DNA of 64,000 bases from Paenibacillus sp. XY044 (GCF_002257645.1 NZ_NQMO01000013.1:1-64000), one strand, 5' to 3'; shown: positions 43,714 to 52,411, counted from the first letter of the stretch. Notes: generated by a model from the letters alone, not told the origin. Numbers and translations are program-made.

Positions 43714-44202
43714 TTGAGAACTGTAATGGTGGGAATGATCGCACGAAGGCTGCTTATTTTCGTTTTTGCCGCGCTGCTGCTGTTCCAACTAGTCGACTGG
43801 CTCCCTTGGAGGGACGGCAGCCGGCTTATGATCGCGGACTTAAAGAATGACGGCAAGGTTACGGCGTACCCGGTAAACCGGAAACTGAACATGGATGGAG
43901 ATACGTTCACCGTAAAGGAGCTGTATACGACCTCCAAGCGGGCGGCCATCCGCTACGCTTTGCGCAAGCAGGAAAAGGATGGCTGGTCCTTCCCAACGGC
44001 CTCCGTCAAACTGCTGGATGCGTCCGGGAAGGAACTGGTCCAGCACGGTTCGAGCAGCAGTGAGGTGCCGTGGGGCGAGCATGGATGGATCTATTTTGAC
44101 CCGCTGCCCGCGGGGACGAACAAGCTGACCCTCCGCTATGAATGGTACGACCGGCAGGGCGAGCTGCCCATTCTCCTGAAGAAGGGGGAGAGTGCCGAAT
44201 GA
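43714..44202 (+). CDS. Hypothetical membrane-anchored protein (first of coupled pair)
   Basis: A 162-residue protein with an N-terminal membrane segment (RRLLIFVFAALLLFQLVDWL) and an external-looking, beta-rich remainder (DGDTFTVKELYTTSKRAAIR, HGWIYFDPLPAGTNKLTLRY). TTG 43714 is chosen because AAGGAG lies 7 bases upstream; the ATG at 43708 is too close to it. Its last bases overlap the next gene start (ATGA). No family recognised. The C-terminal half could be an immunoglobulin-like or jelly-roll domain, but this is a guess. Confidence 0.65.
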   Translation: MRTVMVGMIARRLLIFVFAALLLFQLVDWLPWRDGSRLMIADLKNDGKVTAYPVNRKLNMDGDTFTVKELYTTSKRAAIRYALRKQEKDGWSFPTASVKLLDASGKELVQHGSSSSEVPWGEHGWIYFDPLPAGTNKLTLRYEWYDRQGELPILLKKGESAE

Positions 44203-44783
44203 AGCTCAGCAAGATGGGCGGTGTGCTTGAATGGGGTGCGGTTCTGATATTGTTCATCGCGCTGCTGTGGGTATCCGGTTTGAGCGGCGGCAGCTTTTCG
44301 GCTCAACGCGCCCACGAACTTTCCGAGCGAAGCTATCATTATGGGCCGTCGACGGTCGTGAGAAAAGTTCAGGCGGACAAGGATACGCTCGTGTATTTGG
44401 GCACCTACAAGCAGTGGTTTTCTGCAGATACGGTGAAACGGAGGCGTTTCAAGTGGTACCCGGGCGGTGGTGTCGCCGGCGTACCCAAAAATCCGGAGAA
44501 ACCGCTGGCCTACAGCTGGGATGTTTCGAGCTCCGGAACGGATGGCGGGCTGGCCAAATTTTTCGGTTATGTCAACGATCCCAACATCGTGAGCGTGGAA
44601 TTGGACATGGTGACGGAGGACCGCAGCAGCAATACAGCGACGTCGGGAACAGAGCGGCAGAGCATATCGGATGACCGCATGTTCCTGTTTGTGTGGAAAA
44701 CGGAGGGCCGGACGTTCTTATGGCAATCCATCAAAGGACTGGACCGCGAAGGAATGGCCAGGTACGAACAGAAGCTGCAGTGA
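44199..44783 (+). CDS. Hypothetical membrane-anchored protein (second of coupled pair)
   Basis: A 194-residue protein with one N-terminal membrane segment (GAVLILFIALLWVSGL) and a long extracytoplasmic part rich in Ser, Tyr and Trp. The ATG at 44199 overlaps the upstream stop by four bases and has GGGGGAGAG in front, so it is translated with its partner. An earlier in-frame GTG would lie within the upstream gene. No recognised domain. The pair may form one cell-surface complex; nothing shows its function. Confidence 0.65.
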   Translation: MKLSKMGGVLEWGAVLILFIALLWVSGLSGGSFSAQRAHELSERSYHYGPSTVVRKVQADKDTLVYLGTYKQWFSADTVKRRRFKWYPGGGVAGVPKNPEKPLAYSWDVSSSGTDGGLAKFFGYVNDPNIVSVELDMVTEDRSSNTATSGTERQSISDDRMFLFVWKTEGRTFLWQSIKGLDREGMARYEQKLQ

Positions 44784-44993
44784 CCTTCGCAAAGGTTCGC
44801 AGGGCTTCCCTCGGGTAAATGAGCCTTCGTCATTCTTTTCCCGTGGATTAGAAATCCTCTATGGTAAAATGCCTCTTAAGTATGATATACTGAGTATCCT
44901 TTTTAAGCGCGGCTTATGGATAACCTTAAGCATTGGCTTACAAGAGCAGGAGCGGTTAACCCGCTCCTTAATACTTTTAGGAGGTAACTGAAA

Positions 44994-47159
44994 GTGGAGA
45001 CCGATTTTCAAAGTGCCTATCAAGAGGAAGAGAGTAGGCTGAATGCAACGATCGCCGAGATCGACCGCCAGCTCGAGAGGCTGCGCGGCATTCCGGTATA
45101 TACCGGGCATGATTTTACGGAACAGGTATTGGAAGCGGGCCGGGAGGAAAAACGTCAGGCGTTGGCCAAAAGCCTTCAGGAGCCTTATTTCGGGAGGCTG
45201 GACTTTCAGGAAGGAAGCGGGGAGCGAAAGCCGCTCTACATCGGGAAAATCGGCGTGGACCAAGCGGAAGTCGGCGATCAGCCGATGGTCATTGACTGGC
45301 GGGCGCCGGTAGCCAGCCTGTTCTATTCGTTTACGGGCGGGGACGAATCGGCTTCGTACGAAGCGCCTGAAGGAATTATCGAAGGGCTGGTGTATTTGAA
45401 GCGGAACGTAGTGATCCGCAAGCAGATTTTGGAGAGGGTAGCCGATACATACAACCGCGAGAGCGACCAGCCCGCCGTGTCCGACGAGTTTCTCGTATAC
45501 CGGCTGGGCGAGAACAAGGACAACCGCCTGCGGGACATCGTATCGACGATCCAGGCGGAGCAGGACCGGATCATCCGGGCTGCGCGGAACACGGCGCTCA
45601 TCATCCAGGGGGTGGCGGGAAGCGGTAAAACAACCGTGGCGCTCCATCGTCTGGCTTTTCTGCTGTACCAGTACAAGGACCAGGTGTCGGCGGATAAAAT
45701 GATCATTTTTGCCCCGAACCACATGTTCCTGGATTACATCTCCGACGTGCTGCCCGAGCTCGGGGTCGGAGACATCCAGCAGAGCACGTTCGCGGACTGG
45801 GCCATGCAGTTGCTGGGGCTTGACCTCCCGCTGGCCGATAACGAAGAAACGCTGCGGTATTGGTTCGAAACGCCGGGGGGCATGCCGGAAATCAGCGATG
45901 ACGTGCCGGGACGGTTCAAGGGATCGCTCAGATTCATGCAGATGATCCGTGGCTGCTTGTCATCCATGGAGTCGAGCTCGGTGCCTTCCGGCGATTTTAT
46001 GCCTTGGGAAGGGGCGGTCCTGCCTAGAGAAATGATCCTGCATTGGTTCGATGAGGAATATAAGCCGTACCCGCTGGCGAAACGAAAAGAAAGGGTTATG
46101 GCCAGAATCCACCGCTGGATCGAAATGGAGCTGAAGAAGTCGCCTTCGGCGGCAGCGCTCAAGGACCGGAAGAAGAAGGCGGCGCAGCGTGAAAAGTCCT
46201 ATGCGAACAAATGGCCGAAATACGAGCCGCTCCTGCTGTACAAGCAGATGTTCAAAGCGGTCAAAACCGCCGGCGGCTGGCCGGAGGAAGCGCTGAGCGG
46301 CATCCCTGCCGCGGTGCTGAAATCCACCCAGTCCGACTTGAAAAAGGATGTCATCCGGGAGGAGGACCTTCCGGCGCTCCTCTACATGCACTCCCTGCTG
46401 AACGACATTACGGGAGAGCAGCGCTTCGACCATATCGTCATCGATGAAGCCCAGGATTTCTCCCCGTTTCAGGTGGCGGTGCTGGACTTGTTCGTGCGGG
46501 GCCACTCCTTCACGATCCTGGGTGATTTATCTCAAGGGATTCATGCCTACCGTGGCGTCCACAGCTGGGAGGAAATGAGCTCGCTGTTCGCTCCGGAGAA
46601 CACCGCCTACTTTGCCCTGACGCGAAGCTACCGCTCGACGATGGAAATCATCGAATTCGCCAACGGCATCCTGGAAAATGGCGTGAAGAGCGATTTACTT
46701 GCGGTACCCGTTTTCCGCAGCGGTAATCCGGTGCGTATCCTTCCTTACCACACAGGGGACGACGGAAGGGTCCGCTCCCTTCAGGAAGGGCTGCAGAAAC
46801 TGGCCGGAGGCGAATACCGGACCGTTGCCATCCTAACGCGGACGCTTACCGACGCCAGCCGGCTGTATGAGCAGCTCGCCCCAGGAATGCCCGACCTGCA
46901 TTTGATCGACGGGGGCAAAAAGGCGTATGAAGGCGGTTTGTCGGTTCTCCCCGTGTATTTATCCAAAGGACTGGAATTCGACGCGGTCATCGTGGCCGAT
47001 GCGGATCTTGCCCATTACGGCAATCAGGCTTGGGATGCCAAGCTGATGTACGTAGGCTGTACGCGCGCGCTGCACGAGCTGTGGATCATGCATCAGGATG
47101 CGGTACCGCCATATTTGAACAACCCGCAGGAGGATATCGTCACAAGCGGGTGGAAATAG
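44994..47159 (+). CDS. helD: RNA polymerase recycling helicase HelD
   Basis: UvrD/Rep-like superfamily 1 ATPase that frees stalled or inactive RNA polymerase from DNA. The 721 residues begin with an antiparallel coiled coil (about 1-70) that enters the polymerase channel. Then come Walker A VAGSGKTTVALHR near 208, DEAQDFSPFQ near 483, GDLSQGIHAYRG, TRSYRST, SKGLEFDAVIVADADL near 657 and VGCTRA near 683. GTG 44994 follows AGGAGGT by 8 bases. A hairpin GGAGCGG/CCGCTCC (44949-44967) lies in the leader. A terminator follows. Confidence 0.92.
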   Translation: METDFQSAYQEEESRLNATIAEIDRQLERLRGIPVYTGHDFTEQVLEAGREEKRQALAKSLQEPYFGRLDFQEGSGERKPLYIGKIGVDQAEVGDQPMVIDWRAPVASLFYSFTGGDESASYEAPEGIIEGLVYLKRNVVIRKQILERVADTYNRESDQPAVSDEFLVYRLGENKDNRLRDIVSTIQAEQDRIIRAARNTALIIQGVAGSGKTTVALHRLAFLLYQYKDQVSADKMIIFAPNHMFLDYISDVLPELGVGDIQQSTFADWAMQLLGLDLPLADNEETLRYWFETPGGMPEISDDVPGRFKGSLRFMQMIRGCLSSMESSSVPSGDFMPWEGAVLPREMILHWFDEEYKPYPLAKRKERVMARIHRWIEMELKKSPSAAALKDRKKKAAQREKSYANKWPKYEPLLLYKQMFKAVKTAGGWPEEALSGIPAAVLKSTQSDLKKDVIREEDLPALLYMHSLLNDITGEQRFDHIVIDEAQDFSPFQVAVLDLFVRGHSFTILGDLSQGIHAYRGVHSWEEMSSLFAPENTAYFALTRSYRSTMEIIEFANGILENGVKSDLLAVPVFRSGNPVRILPYHTGDDGRVRSLQEGLQKLAGGEYRTVAILTRTLTDASRLYEQLAPGMPDLHLIDGGKKAYEGGLSVLPVYLSKGLEFDAVIVADADLAHYGNQAWDAKLMYVGCTRALHELWIMHQDAVPPYLNNPQEDIVTSGWK

Positions 47160-47167
47160 CATTGAAC

Positions 47168-47205
47168 GAGACCGTCCCTTTCTCAAGGGACGGTCTTCTT
47201 TTTTG
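47168..47205 (+). terminator. Terminator after helD
   Basis: GAGACCGTCCCTT pairs with AAGGGACGGTCTTC around TCTC, and a T run follows. Confidence 0.92.
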
Positions 47206-47240
47206 GATACCGGTTTGTTGACCAATTTTAAAAAATATGA

Positions 47241-47298
47241 TTGACATTTCCTAGGAGGAATTATATAGTGTAAACAAATGAATGAATGGTTCATTCAT
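47241..47298 (+). promoter_or_regulatory. Promoter and TetR-type operator of the SDR-TetR operon
   Basis: TTGACA (47241-47246), 17 bases, TATAGT (47264-47269) is a near-ideal sigma-A promoter. Starting nine bases after the -10, ATGAATGAA-TGG-TTCATTCAT (47278-47298) is a perfect 9-bp inverted repeat over the expected start of transcription. Its size and place fit an operator for the TetR protein encoded by the second gene of the operon. Confidence 0.8.
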
Positions 47299-47327
47299 AA
47301 ATCGTGAGAAAAGGCGGTCGATCGAAT

Positions 47328-48263
47328 ATGAACAATACGGTAGGGTTCAACAATAGCCGGACGCTTGAAGGCAAATATATCGTGATCACGGGAGCCACCA
47401 GCGGCATTGGTTACTCGACAGCAAAGGCATTGGTGCTGAAAGGGGCGAAGCTGGGCATCGTGGCACGGAGCCGCAGCAAAGCTGCTGAGTTGTCGGCAGA
47501 GCTGGGTAAGATAACGAACGGAGAAGCCCAGGTAGACTGCTTCATTGCGGATATGTCATCCCAGCGGGATATCCGCCGGGCAGCGGCCGAAATATTGGAC
47601 CGCGTTCTGCGGATCGACCGCCTTATCAATAACGCGGGAACGATGTTTGTCAAGAAGAAGCTGTCCGAGGAGGGTCTGGAAATGACCTGGGCGGTCAACC
47701 ATCTGGGTCCGTTTCTCCTGACCAACCTGCTCTTGGATCGGCTGAAAGAGAGCGGCGATGCCCGAATTATAACAACCTCCTCCCATGGTCACAAAATGGC
47801 GAGAAAGGGCATTGACTTCACCGATTTGAACGGTGACCGCCTGTATAGCGGATCAAAGGCGCTTCTTGGAGGAGCGAATCTCCGGTATGCCCAGAGCAAG
47901 CTAGCGAACATTTTGTTCACCGCCGAGCTGGCCAGACGGCTCAAGGGGACGGGAGTTACGTCGCACTGCTTTGATCCCGGCCTGGTGGCGACCAACTTCA
48001 ACCAGGACAACGGAGGGCTGGCCCGGCTGACGATGGCCTGCATGAAGCCTTTTTCCCGAACGCCTGAACAAGGGGCGCAGACGCTCGTATGGCTCGCCGA
48101 AACATCGGAGTTTCTGCTGAAGAGCGGCGGATATTACGCGGACATGAAGCTGCAGACCCCTTCCGAAGCTGCGCGGGATGAAGCGGGCGCGAGCCGTCTG
48201 TGGCAGGTGAGTGAAGAGCAGACCGGACTCCTTGCCGGATCGGGTTTACGACGGATACAATAA
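47328..48263 (+). CDS. Short-chain dehydrogenase/reductase
   Basis: NAD(P)-dependent oxidoreductase of about 311 residues. It has the Rossmann motif VITGATSGIGYSTA near 20, LINNAGTMF near 98, and the catalytic Ser in TTSSHGH near 144. YAQSKLANI (catalytic Tyr and Lys) follows near 182. The sequence resembles the retinol dehydrogenase/WW-domain oxidoreductase branch. ATG 47328 has AAGGCGG 10 bases upstream; a GTG at 47304 is less likely. It is cotranscribed with the TetR gene 37 bases downstream. Substrate unknown. Confidence 0.88.
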   Translation: MNNTVGFNNSRTLEGKYIVITGATSGIGYSTAKALVLKGAKLGIVARSRSKAAELSAELGKITNGEAQVDCFIADMSSQRDIRRAAAEILDRVLRIDRLINNAGTMFVKKKLSEEGLEMTWAVNHLGPFLLTNLLLDRLKESGDARIITTSSHGHKMARKGIDFTDLNGDRLYSGSKALLGGANLRYAQSKLANILFTAELARRLKGTGVTSHCFDPGLVATNFNQDNGGLARLTMACMKPFSRTPEQGAQTLVWLAETSEFLLKSGGYYADMKLQTPSEAARDEAGASRLWQVSEEQTGLLAGSGLRRIQ

Positions 48264-48299
48264 AAGCAGGTATGACTGACAAAAAGGAGGGCGCCAAAC

Positions 48300-48893
48300 G
48301 TGGCACCGCTGAACGAGCAGCAGTTGGAACAAATTCACGATGAACGCAGGGAACAGATCAAGAAGGCGGCGCTCAAGGTGTTCGCCCGCCACGGGATCAA
48401 CGGAACGAAAATGAGCATGATTGCCGCCGAAGCTGGAATCAGCCAAGGGCTAACTTACCGCTACTTCAGCTCCAAGGAAGAGCTGTTTACCGAACTCGTG
48501 CAGGAGGCGATGGAGGAGGCGCAGCACTCGATGCATGAGCTGGGGCGCATGCCGGGCAGCCCCGCTGAGCAAATCCGCGCCCTGACTGAAGCTATGCTGG
48601 AAGGTGACAATAAGGATGCCTTTCTGCTCATCCACCAGGCCCAAACCTCCAGCGATGTTCCGGAGCGGGCGAAGGAAATGATCGGACGGTATTCGCCAGA
48701 GGATACGATCGAGAAGTTGGTTCCGATTTTGGTCAAGGGCCAGGAAACAGGCGAATTCCGCGAAGGAGATCCCCGCCGGCTGCTGTTTCTCTACCTGTCT
48801 TTGCTGACAGGATTAGTGCTGCAGGAGGTACCGGGACAGCCGGATTATTGGCGGCAGGAATGCGGCCTGCTGATGGGAATTCTGCTCCGGTAA
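48300..48893 (+). CDS. TetR/AcrR-family repressor
   Basis: A 197-residue regulator. The N-terminal helix-turn-helix is typical: IKKAALKVFARHGINGTKMS then IAAEAGISQGLTYRYFSSKE, at about 20-60. The rest is a helical ligand domain. GTG 48300 follows AAGGAGG by 10 bases. Second gene of the operon behind the SDR. The perfect palindrome over the operon promoter suggests that it represses its own operon and that the SDR substrate or a related compound is the inducer. Confidence 0.88.
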   Translation: MAPLNEQQLEQIHDERREQIKKAALKVFARHGINGTKMSMIAAEAGISQGLTYRYFSSKEELFTELVQEAMEEAQHSMHELGRMPGSPAEQIRALTEAMLEGDNKDAFLLIHQAQTSSDVPERAKEMIGRYSPEDTIEKLVPILVKGQETGEFREGDPRRLLFLYLSLLTGLVLQEVPGQPDYWRQECGLLMGILLR

Positions 48894-49030
48894 GCACGGA
48901 GCAGGCCCAGGTTTGGGAAATATCCTTGAATAAGTGGAGAGGTAAAGAATATTTATATCCGTTCTTTCACTTGCTGGATTTCCTAAAATATGAGTTAATA
49001 AAGGTGTCGGACGGCCGACGATTCTATACG

Positions 49031-49119
49031 AAAGGAGGCTGATGCAATTTGATCACACAATACGAGGTGGTCTTCGCGTAAGCGAAGCCCCGCAGTATCG
49101 GGGGGCCGATCGGTCCCCC
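49031..49119 (+). promoter_or_regulatory. Possible attenuator: leader peptide and overlapping hairpins
   Basis: AAAGGAGG (49031-49038) precedes a 10-codon frame starting TTG at 49049 (MITQYEVVFA) that stops at 49079-49081, inside the loop of hairpin CTTCGC/GCGAAG (49072-49087). Next, CCCC (49088-49091) can pair with GGGG (49100-49103). The competing hairpin GGGGG/CCCCC (49101-49105 with 49115-49119) shares the same G bases. A second frame in the same region starts ATG 49042 (36 codons) but is only 3 bases from the ribosome site. The layout resembles translation-coupled attenuation ahead of the small genes that follow. Confidence 0.35.
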
Positions 49120-49174
49120 TTATACCGTTTATTAAAATATATGAGTACATAACTTGAAAGGAGGCGAAAACAGC

Positions 49175-49288
49175 ATGTTCAAAGCATTTAGCGGGTTTGC
49201 AACAACCGTCGGAAAAGGACATCTGTTGAAGTTTAAGGAGGACGTTTATCGTGAATTACAAAAACGGGAGGGATGTGCTTCCCCCTAG
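49175..49288 (+). CDS. Hypothetical 37-residue protein
   Basis: ATG at 49175 follows AAAGGAGG by about 9 bases. The peptide (MFKAFSGFATTVGKGHLLKF and 17 more residues) is basic with an amphipathic N-terminus. Its end overlaps the start of the CD3324-like gene by 38 bases, and that gene's ribosome site lies inside it, so the two may be coupled. No family recognised. The strong ribosome site is the main evidence for coding. Confidence 0.45.
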   Translation: MFKAFSGFATTVGKGHLLKFKEDVYRELQKREGCASP

Positions 49289-49565
49289 TTTACTGAAGGA
49301 ACTTCAGAAACATATTGAGGGCGAGCTGATTTACATCCCGAAGAGAAGCAACGAACGCGTCGGATGGGGTGTAAACAGCGGGACACGGCAAATGATCGAA
49401 CGCAGAAACGAAGAGATCTTTGATCTTCATTGCCAAGGTCATTCAATCGAATACTTGAAACAGGCTTTCCACCTGTCTCAGGAGAGCATCCGTAAGGTGA
49501 TTTTTAAGAAACGGTCGGAACACGCCGCGGATGCCACGAAACAAAAAGTGTCAGCACGCCAGTAG
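49251..49565 (+). CDS. CD3324-family HTH protein
   Basis: A 104-residue protein with the CD3324 pattern: NGRDVLPPSLLKELQKHIEG, YIPKRSNERVGWG, then GTRQMIERRNEEIFDLHCQG and a helix-turn-helix (SIEYLKQAFHLSQESIRKVI) at about 65-85. The fold is related to Mor-type activators, so it is probably a small DNA-binding regulator. GTG 49251 is 9 bases after AAGGAGG. Its target is unknown; the structured leader upstream and the small gene downstream may be part of one unit. Confidence 0.72.
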   Translation: MNYKNGRDVLPPSLLKELQKHIEGELIYIPKRSNERVGWGVNSGTRQMIERRNEEIFDLHCQGHSIEYLKQAFHLSQESIRKVIFKKRSEHAADATKQKVSARQ

Positions 49566-49614
49566 GCTATAACACCTCCCCATCTATGCGTAATATAGAT
49601 CGGAGGAGAAAAAT

Positions 49615-49806
49615 ATGATGGAACAACAATATGTACACGAGAAATTGATCGAATACAAGCACGCGGATCTGCACAAACGAAGGAGCCGGATGCTGCGTGA
49701 ACAGGAAAGGCCTGTGGAAAGCACGGTGCAGCAGTATGGCGGTTGGAACAGTCCATCGCCAGGTATCCTCTCGCGTTTGTTCCGCTCCAGAGTGCGGCAG
49801 CGGTAA
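49615..49806 (+). CDS. Hypothetical 63-residue basic protein
   Basis: ATG 49615 follows GGAGGAG by 6 bases (an ATG one codon later is equally possible). The protein is strongly basic, with a helical N-terminal half (EKLIEYKHADLHKRRSRMLR) and an Arg-rich end (SRLFRSRVRQR). It follows the CD3324-like gene after 49 bases and precedes a terminator. No known family; nucleic acid binding is possible from its charge. Confidence 0.55.
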   Translation: MMEQQYVHEKLIEYKHADLHKRRSRMLREQERPVESTVQQYGGWNSPSPGILSRLFRSRVRQR

Positions 49807-49877
49807 CGGGAGCGCGCAGCGTTAAATCCCCTTTTTCATATGTTCGAAATGGCTCAGCAGGCGGGCCGTTTCTAAAG

Positions 49878-49909
49878 AAACCGTTCTGATGCTGAACGGT
49901 TTTTTGCTG
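49878..49909 (+). terminator. Terminator after the small-gene block
   Basis: AAACCGTTC pairs with GAACGGTTT around TGATGCT, and the tail continues with T. Confidence 0.85.
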
Positions 49910-50073
49910 TTTATGTCCGAGAGTAAGCTCTTTCCTTCTTTTGGCTGCGGCTATAAAGCGATGGCATCCGAGCTAAGCAGTAAGGTACAATGAAGTGGGG
50001 GCATATTCAAGCGGTTACGAAAAACATGAGGACATACTGCACCCAGATATCCGTGAACCGCGAGGTGAAGGCT

Positions 50074-51612
50074 ATGAGTCCGAAAGGTTTGACGGTCAGG
50101 GAGATGCTGAAGCTGCAGGTTATGGAGCATGCGCAGCTGATCAGCGGTGAACGCGGCCTGGACCGTATCGTGCAGTATATCGATATTTGGGAGGTTCCCG
50201 ATATCGGAAATTGGTTACGGGAAGGCGAGATGGTGCTGACGACAGGCTATTCGACCCGGAACGAACCGGAGCTGCTGGTCGAAATGATCGAACAGCTTGC
50301 TAAAGTGAATGGGGCGGGGGTGGCCATTAAGCCGGAACGCTTCATTCCCCACATCCCGCAGGAAATGATCGACAAGAGCAATCTTTACGATATCCCGATC
50401 ATTCAGCTTCCCATCGGCATGGCTTACATTGACATAACATATCACGTTATGGATCAAATTTTGGACCGGCAGGCAGTGCTGCTAAGGCGAGCCGAAGAGG
50501 TCAATAAGGCGTTGACCCGTCTGGTTTTGAATAATAAAGGCATTCAAGTCGTCGCCGACAATGTGTCCGAGCTGATCGATTCGCCGATCTGGATCATAGG
50601 CAAAGCCGGTGAGGTGCTGGCCTCGTCGCCGGAAGGGTATCCTTACCGGTCTTCGGGGAAACATCATCAGTGGGAGGTCAGCGTCGACAACAAAATGCTC
50701 GGCAAGTTCGTGGTAGAGAAGCGGAAGCTGGATGAGCTGGATCTCATGCTGATCGAGCAGGCGCGGCTTGTTTTCTCGCTGGAGCTGATGAGGAACAAAA
50801 TCGCCAAGGATACGGAAAACCGGCTGCGGGGTACATTTTTCGAAGAGCTCATTTTGAATACGGTGTCCGACGAGCGGGTGACGGCGTCCAGGGGGCGGCA
50901 GCTTGGACTTTCTCCCGAGTGGCTGTGGGAAGTGGCCGTCGTTGAGGCGGACGAGCCTTTTTACAATGAGGACAGCGCAGTCGTCACCAATATTCAGTCG
51001 TTCATACGCAAGGAGTCCGCAGCTCGGAAAGTCCGTTCCCAGCTCCAAATCCACGGGGGCAGAATCGTGCTGTTTCTGCCCTCCGCCAAGTCTTCGGGGC
51101 AGGAGTACCGGACCGTGGACAAGGATGTGCCGCTGCCATGGTGCGATGCCCTCTCCGGGCAGGTGAGCTCGTGGGAAGGAGTGCGGATGGGCATCGGCCG
51201 TCCCGGCTCTCTCGTCGAGGCGCACCGAAGCTATGGCGAAGCCCGAACGGCGGTGTCGATCGGGTACCGGCTGAACCAGGAGCGCAGGATGTTCACCTAC
51301 ACGGAAGTGGAGATGATCCAGCTGCTCCAGGAGTCGACCGACCCCGCCGGCCTAAACCGGTTCGTCGAGGAAAAAGTAGGCGTGCTCGCTGAACACGACA
51401 GGACCCACGGCACAAATTACGTCAGGACGCTTTATCATTATTTGGCGACAGGCGGCAGCCTGAACGAAACGTCCCGGCGGATGTTTATTCACCGAAATTC
51501 GGTAAACTACCGGATGGACCGGATCAAATCGATTATGGACCTTGATTTGAATAACCCAAGGTGCCGATTCGAACTGTACTTATGTACGACATTTTATTTA
51601 TTAAATCATTAG
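50074..51612 (+). CDS. PucR-family transcriptional regulator
   Basis: A 512-residue regulator of the group that controls purine and ureide catabolism in B. subtilis. The N-terminal PucR domain (about 1-125: LTVREMLKLQVMEHAQLISG, DIWEVPDIGNWLREGEMVLT) is followed by a middle GGDEF-like region. The C-terminal helix-turn-helix contains LNETSRRMFIHRNSVNYRMD near 470-490. ATG 50074 is chosen because GAGGTG lies 6 bases upstream; an ATG 28 codons earlier has no site. It has its own terminator and stands at the head of the OPT/DUF917 cluster, so it is its likely regulator. Confidence 0.88.
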   Translation: MSPKGLTVREMLKLQVMEHAQLISGERGLDRIVQYIDIWEVPDIGNWLREGEMVLTTGYSTRNEPELLVEMIEQLAKVNGAGVAIKPERFIPHIPQEMIDKSNLYDIPIIQLPIGMAYIDITYHVMDQILDRQAVLLRRAEEVNKALTRLVLNNKGIQVVADNVSELIDSPIWIIGKAGEVLASSPEGYPYRSSGKHHQWEVSVDNKMLGKFVVEKRKLDELDLMLIEQARLVFSLELMRNKIAKDTENRLRGTFFEELILNTVSDERVTASRGRQLGLSPEWLWEVAVVEADEPFYNEDSAVVTNIQSFIRKESAARKVRSQLQIHGGRIVLFLPSAKSSGQEYRTVDKDVPLPWCDALSGQVSSWEGVRMGIGRPGSLVEAHRSYGEARTAVSIGYRLNQERRMFTYTEVEMIQLLQESTDPAGLNRFVEEKVGVLAEHDRTHGTNYVRTLYHYLATGGSLNETSRRMFIHRNSVNYRMDRIKSIMDLDLNNPRCRFELYLCTTFYLLNH

Positions 51613-51620
51613 TCGATCAG

Positions 51621-51660
51621 AGCGACCCTTGTGCCAGGAGCACAAAGGGTCGTTTTTAGT
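51621..51660 (+). terminator. Terminator after pucR-like gene
   Basis: GCGACCCTTTGTGC-type arms (AGCGACCCTTGTGC with GCACAAAGGGTCGTTTTT) pair around CAGGA, and a T run follows. Confidence 0.88.
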
Positions 51661-51760
51661 TTTGGTGGGTGAGTACATTGTCCCATCGTAGTGAAAGGCA
51701 TAAAATCTAATGTAATATATTTTAACATCAATAGTTTAAAGTAACGAAGGGGTGATTGAC

Positions 51761-52411
51761 TTGATAGGATTAATTCGTGTATTTACGGCAAAAGATAATG
51801 AAGTGCTGCAAGCGCACGGAAACATGATTCGCGAGCAATTTGATGTCCCTGTCATGAGCAGAAGCATTCCCGATCAACCGCTTGGCATTTACGATGATGC
51901 GTCGGAGGAATTGGCCCTTCCGAAAATTGTAGAGCTGGGCATCCAAATGGAGCAGGAAGGCTGCCGCCTGCTGATTGTCAGCTGCGCCGCCGACCCGGGC
52001 GTCAGTGAGCTGCGCAGCCGCGTATCGATCCCCGTCATCGGGGCCGGAAGTTCGGCCGCTCTGGTCGCTCTCTCGCTAGGCGAGCCCGTCGGATTAATGG
52101 GGATCACCGAAGGGATTCCGCCGGTCATGAACGTTTTGCTGGATGAGCTGATCGTGGGATACTGCCGGCCTGAAGGCGTGATGAACACGACGGATTTGCT
52201 AACGGAAGCGGGAAGGCAGAAGGCACTGGAAGGGGCACATTCTCTGGTGGAGAAGGGAGCAAAAGCAATTGTATTCGCTTGCACAGGGTTCTCTACCATC
52301 TCGTTTGCCGATGTGATCCGGAAGGAGCTGCAGGTTCCCGTCATTGATATCGTAGAAGCGGAAGGCCTGATGGCCGCCAACTACTATAAACAGATTATTT
52401 CGGCTTCCTGA
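51761..52411 (+). CDS. Aspartate/glutamate/hydantoin racemase-family protein
   Basis: A 216-residue protein with the two-cysteine layout of cofactor-independent racemases: C75 in IVSCAADPG and C174 in VFACTGFS, each ending a beta strand, with PVIGAGSSAALVAL near 91. It is closest in pattern to hydantoin racemases and AroM-like relatives. TTG 51761 is 6 bases from GAAGGGGTG; a GTG three codons earlier overlaps that site. It lies between the PucR gene and the OPT transporter. It could invert a chiral ring compound or an amino acid made by the pathway. Confidence 0.8.
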   Translation: MIGLIRVFTAKDNEVLQAHGNMIREQFDVPVMSRSIPDQPLGIYDDASEELALPKIVELGIQMEQEGCRLLIVSCAADPGVSELRSRVSIPVIGAGSSAALVALSLGEPVGLMGITEGIPPVMNVLLDELIVGYCRPEGVMNTTDLLTEAGRQKALEGAHSLVEKGAKAIVFACTGFSTISFADVIRKELQVPVIDIVEAEGLMAANYYKQIISAS

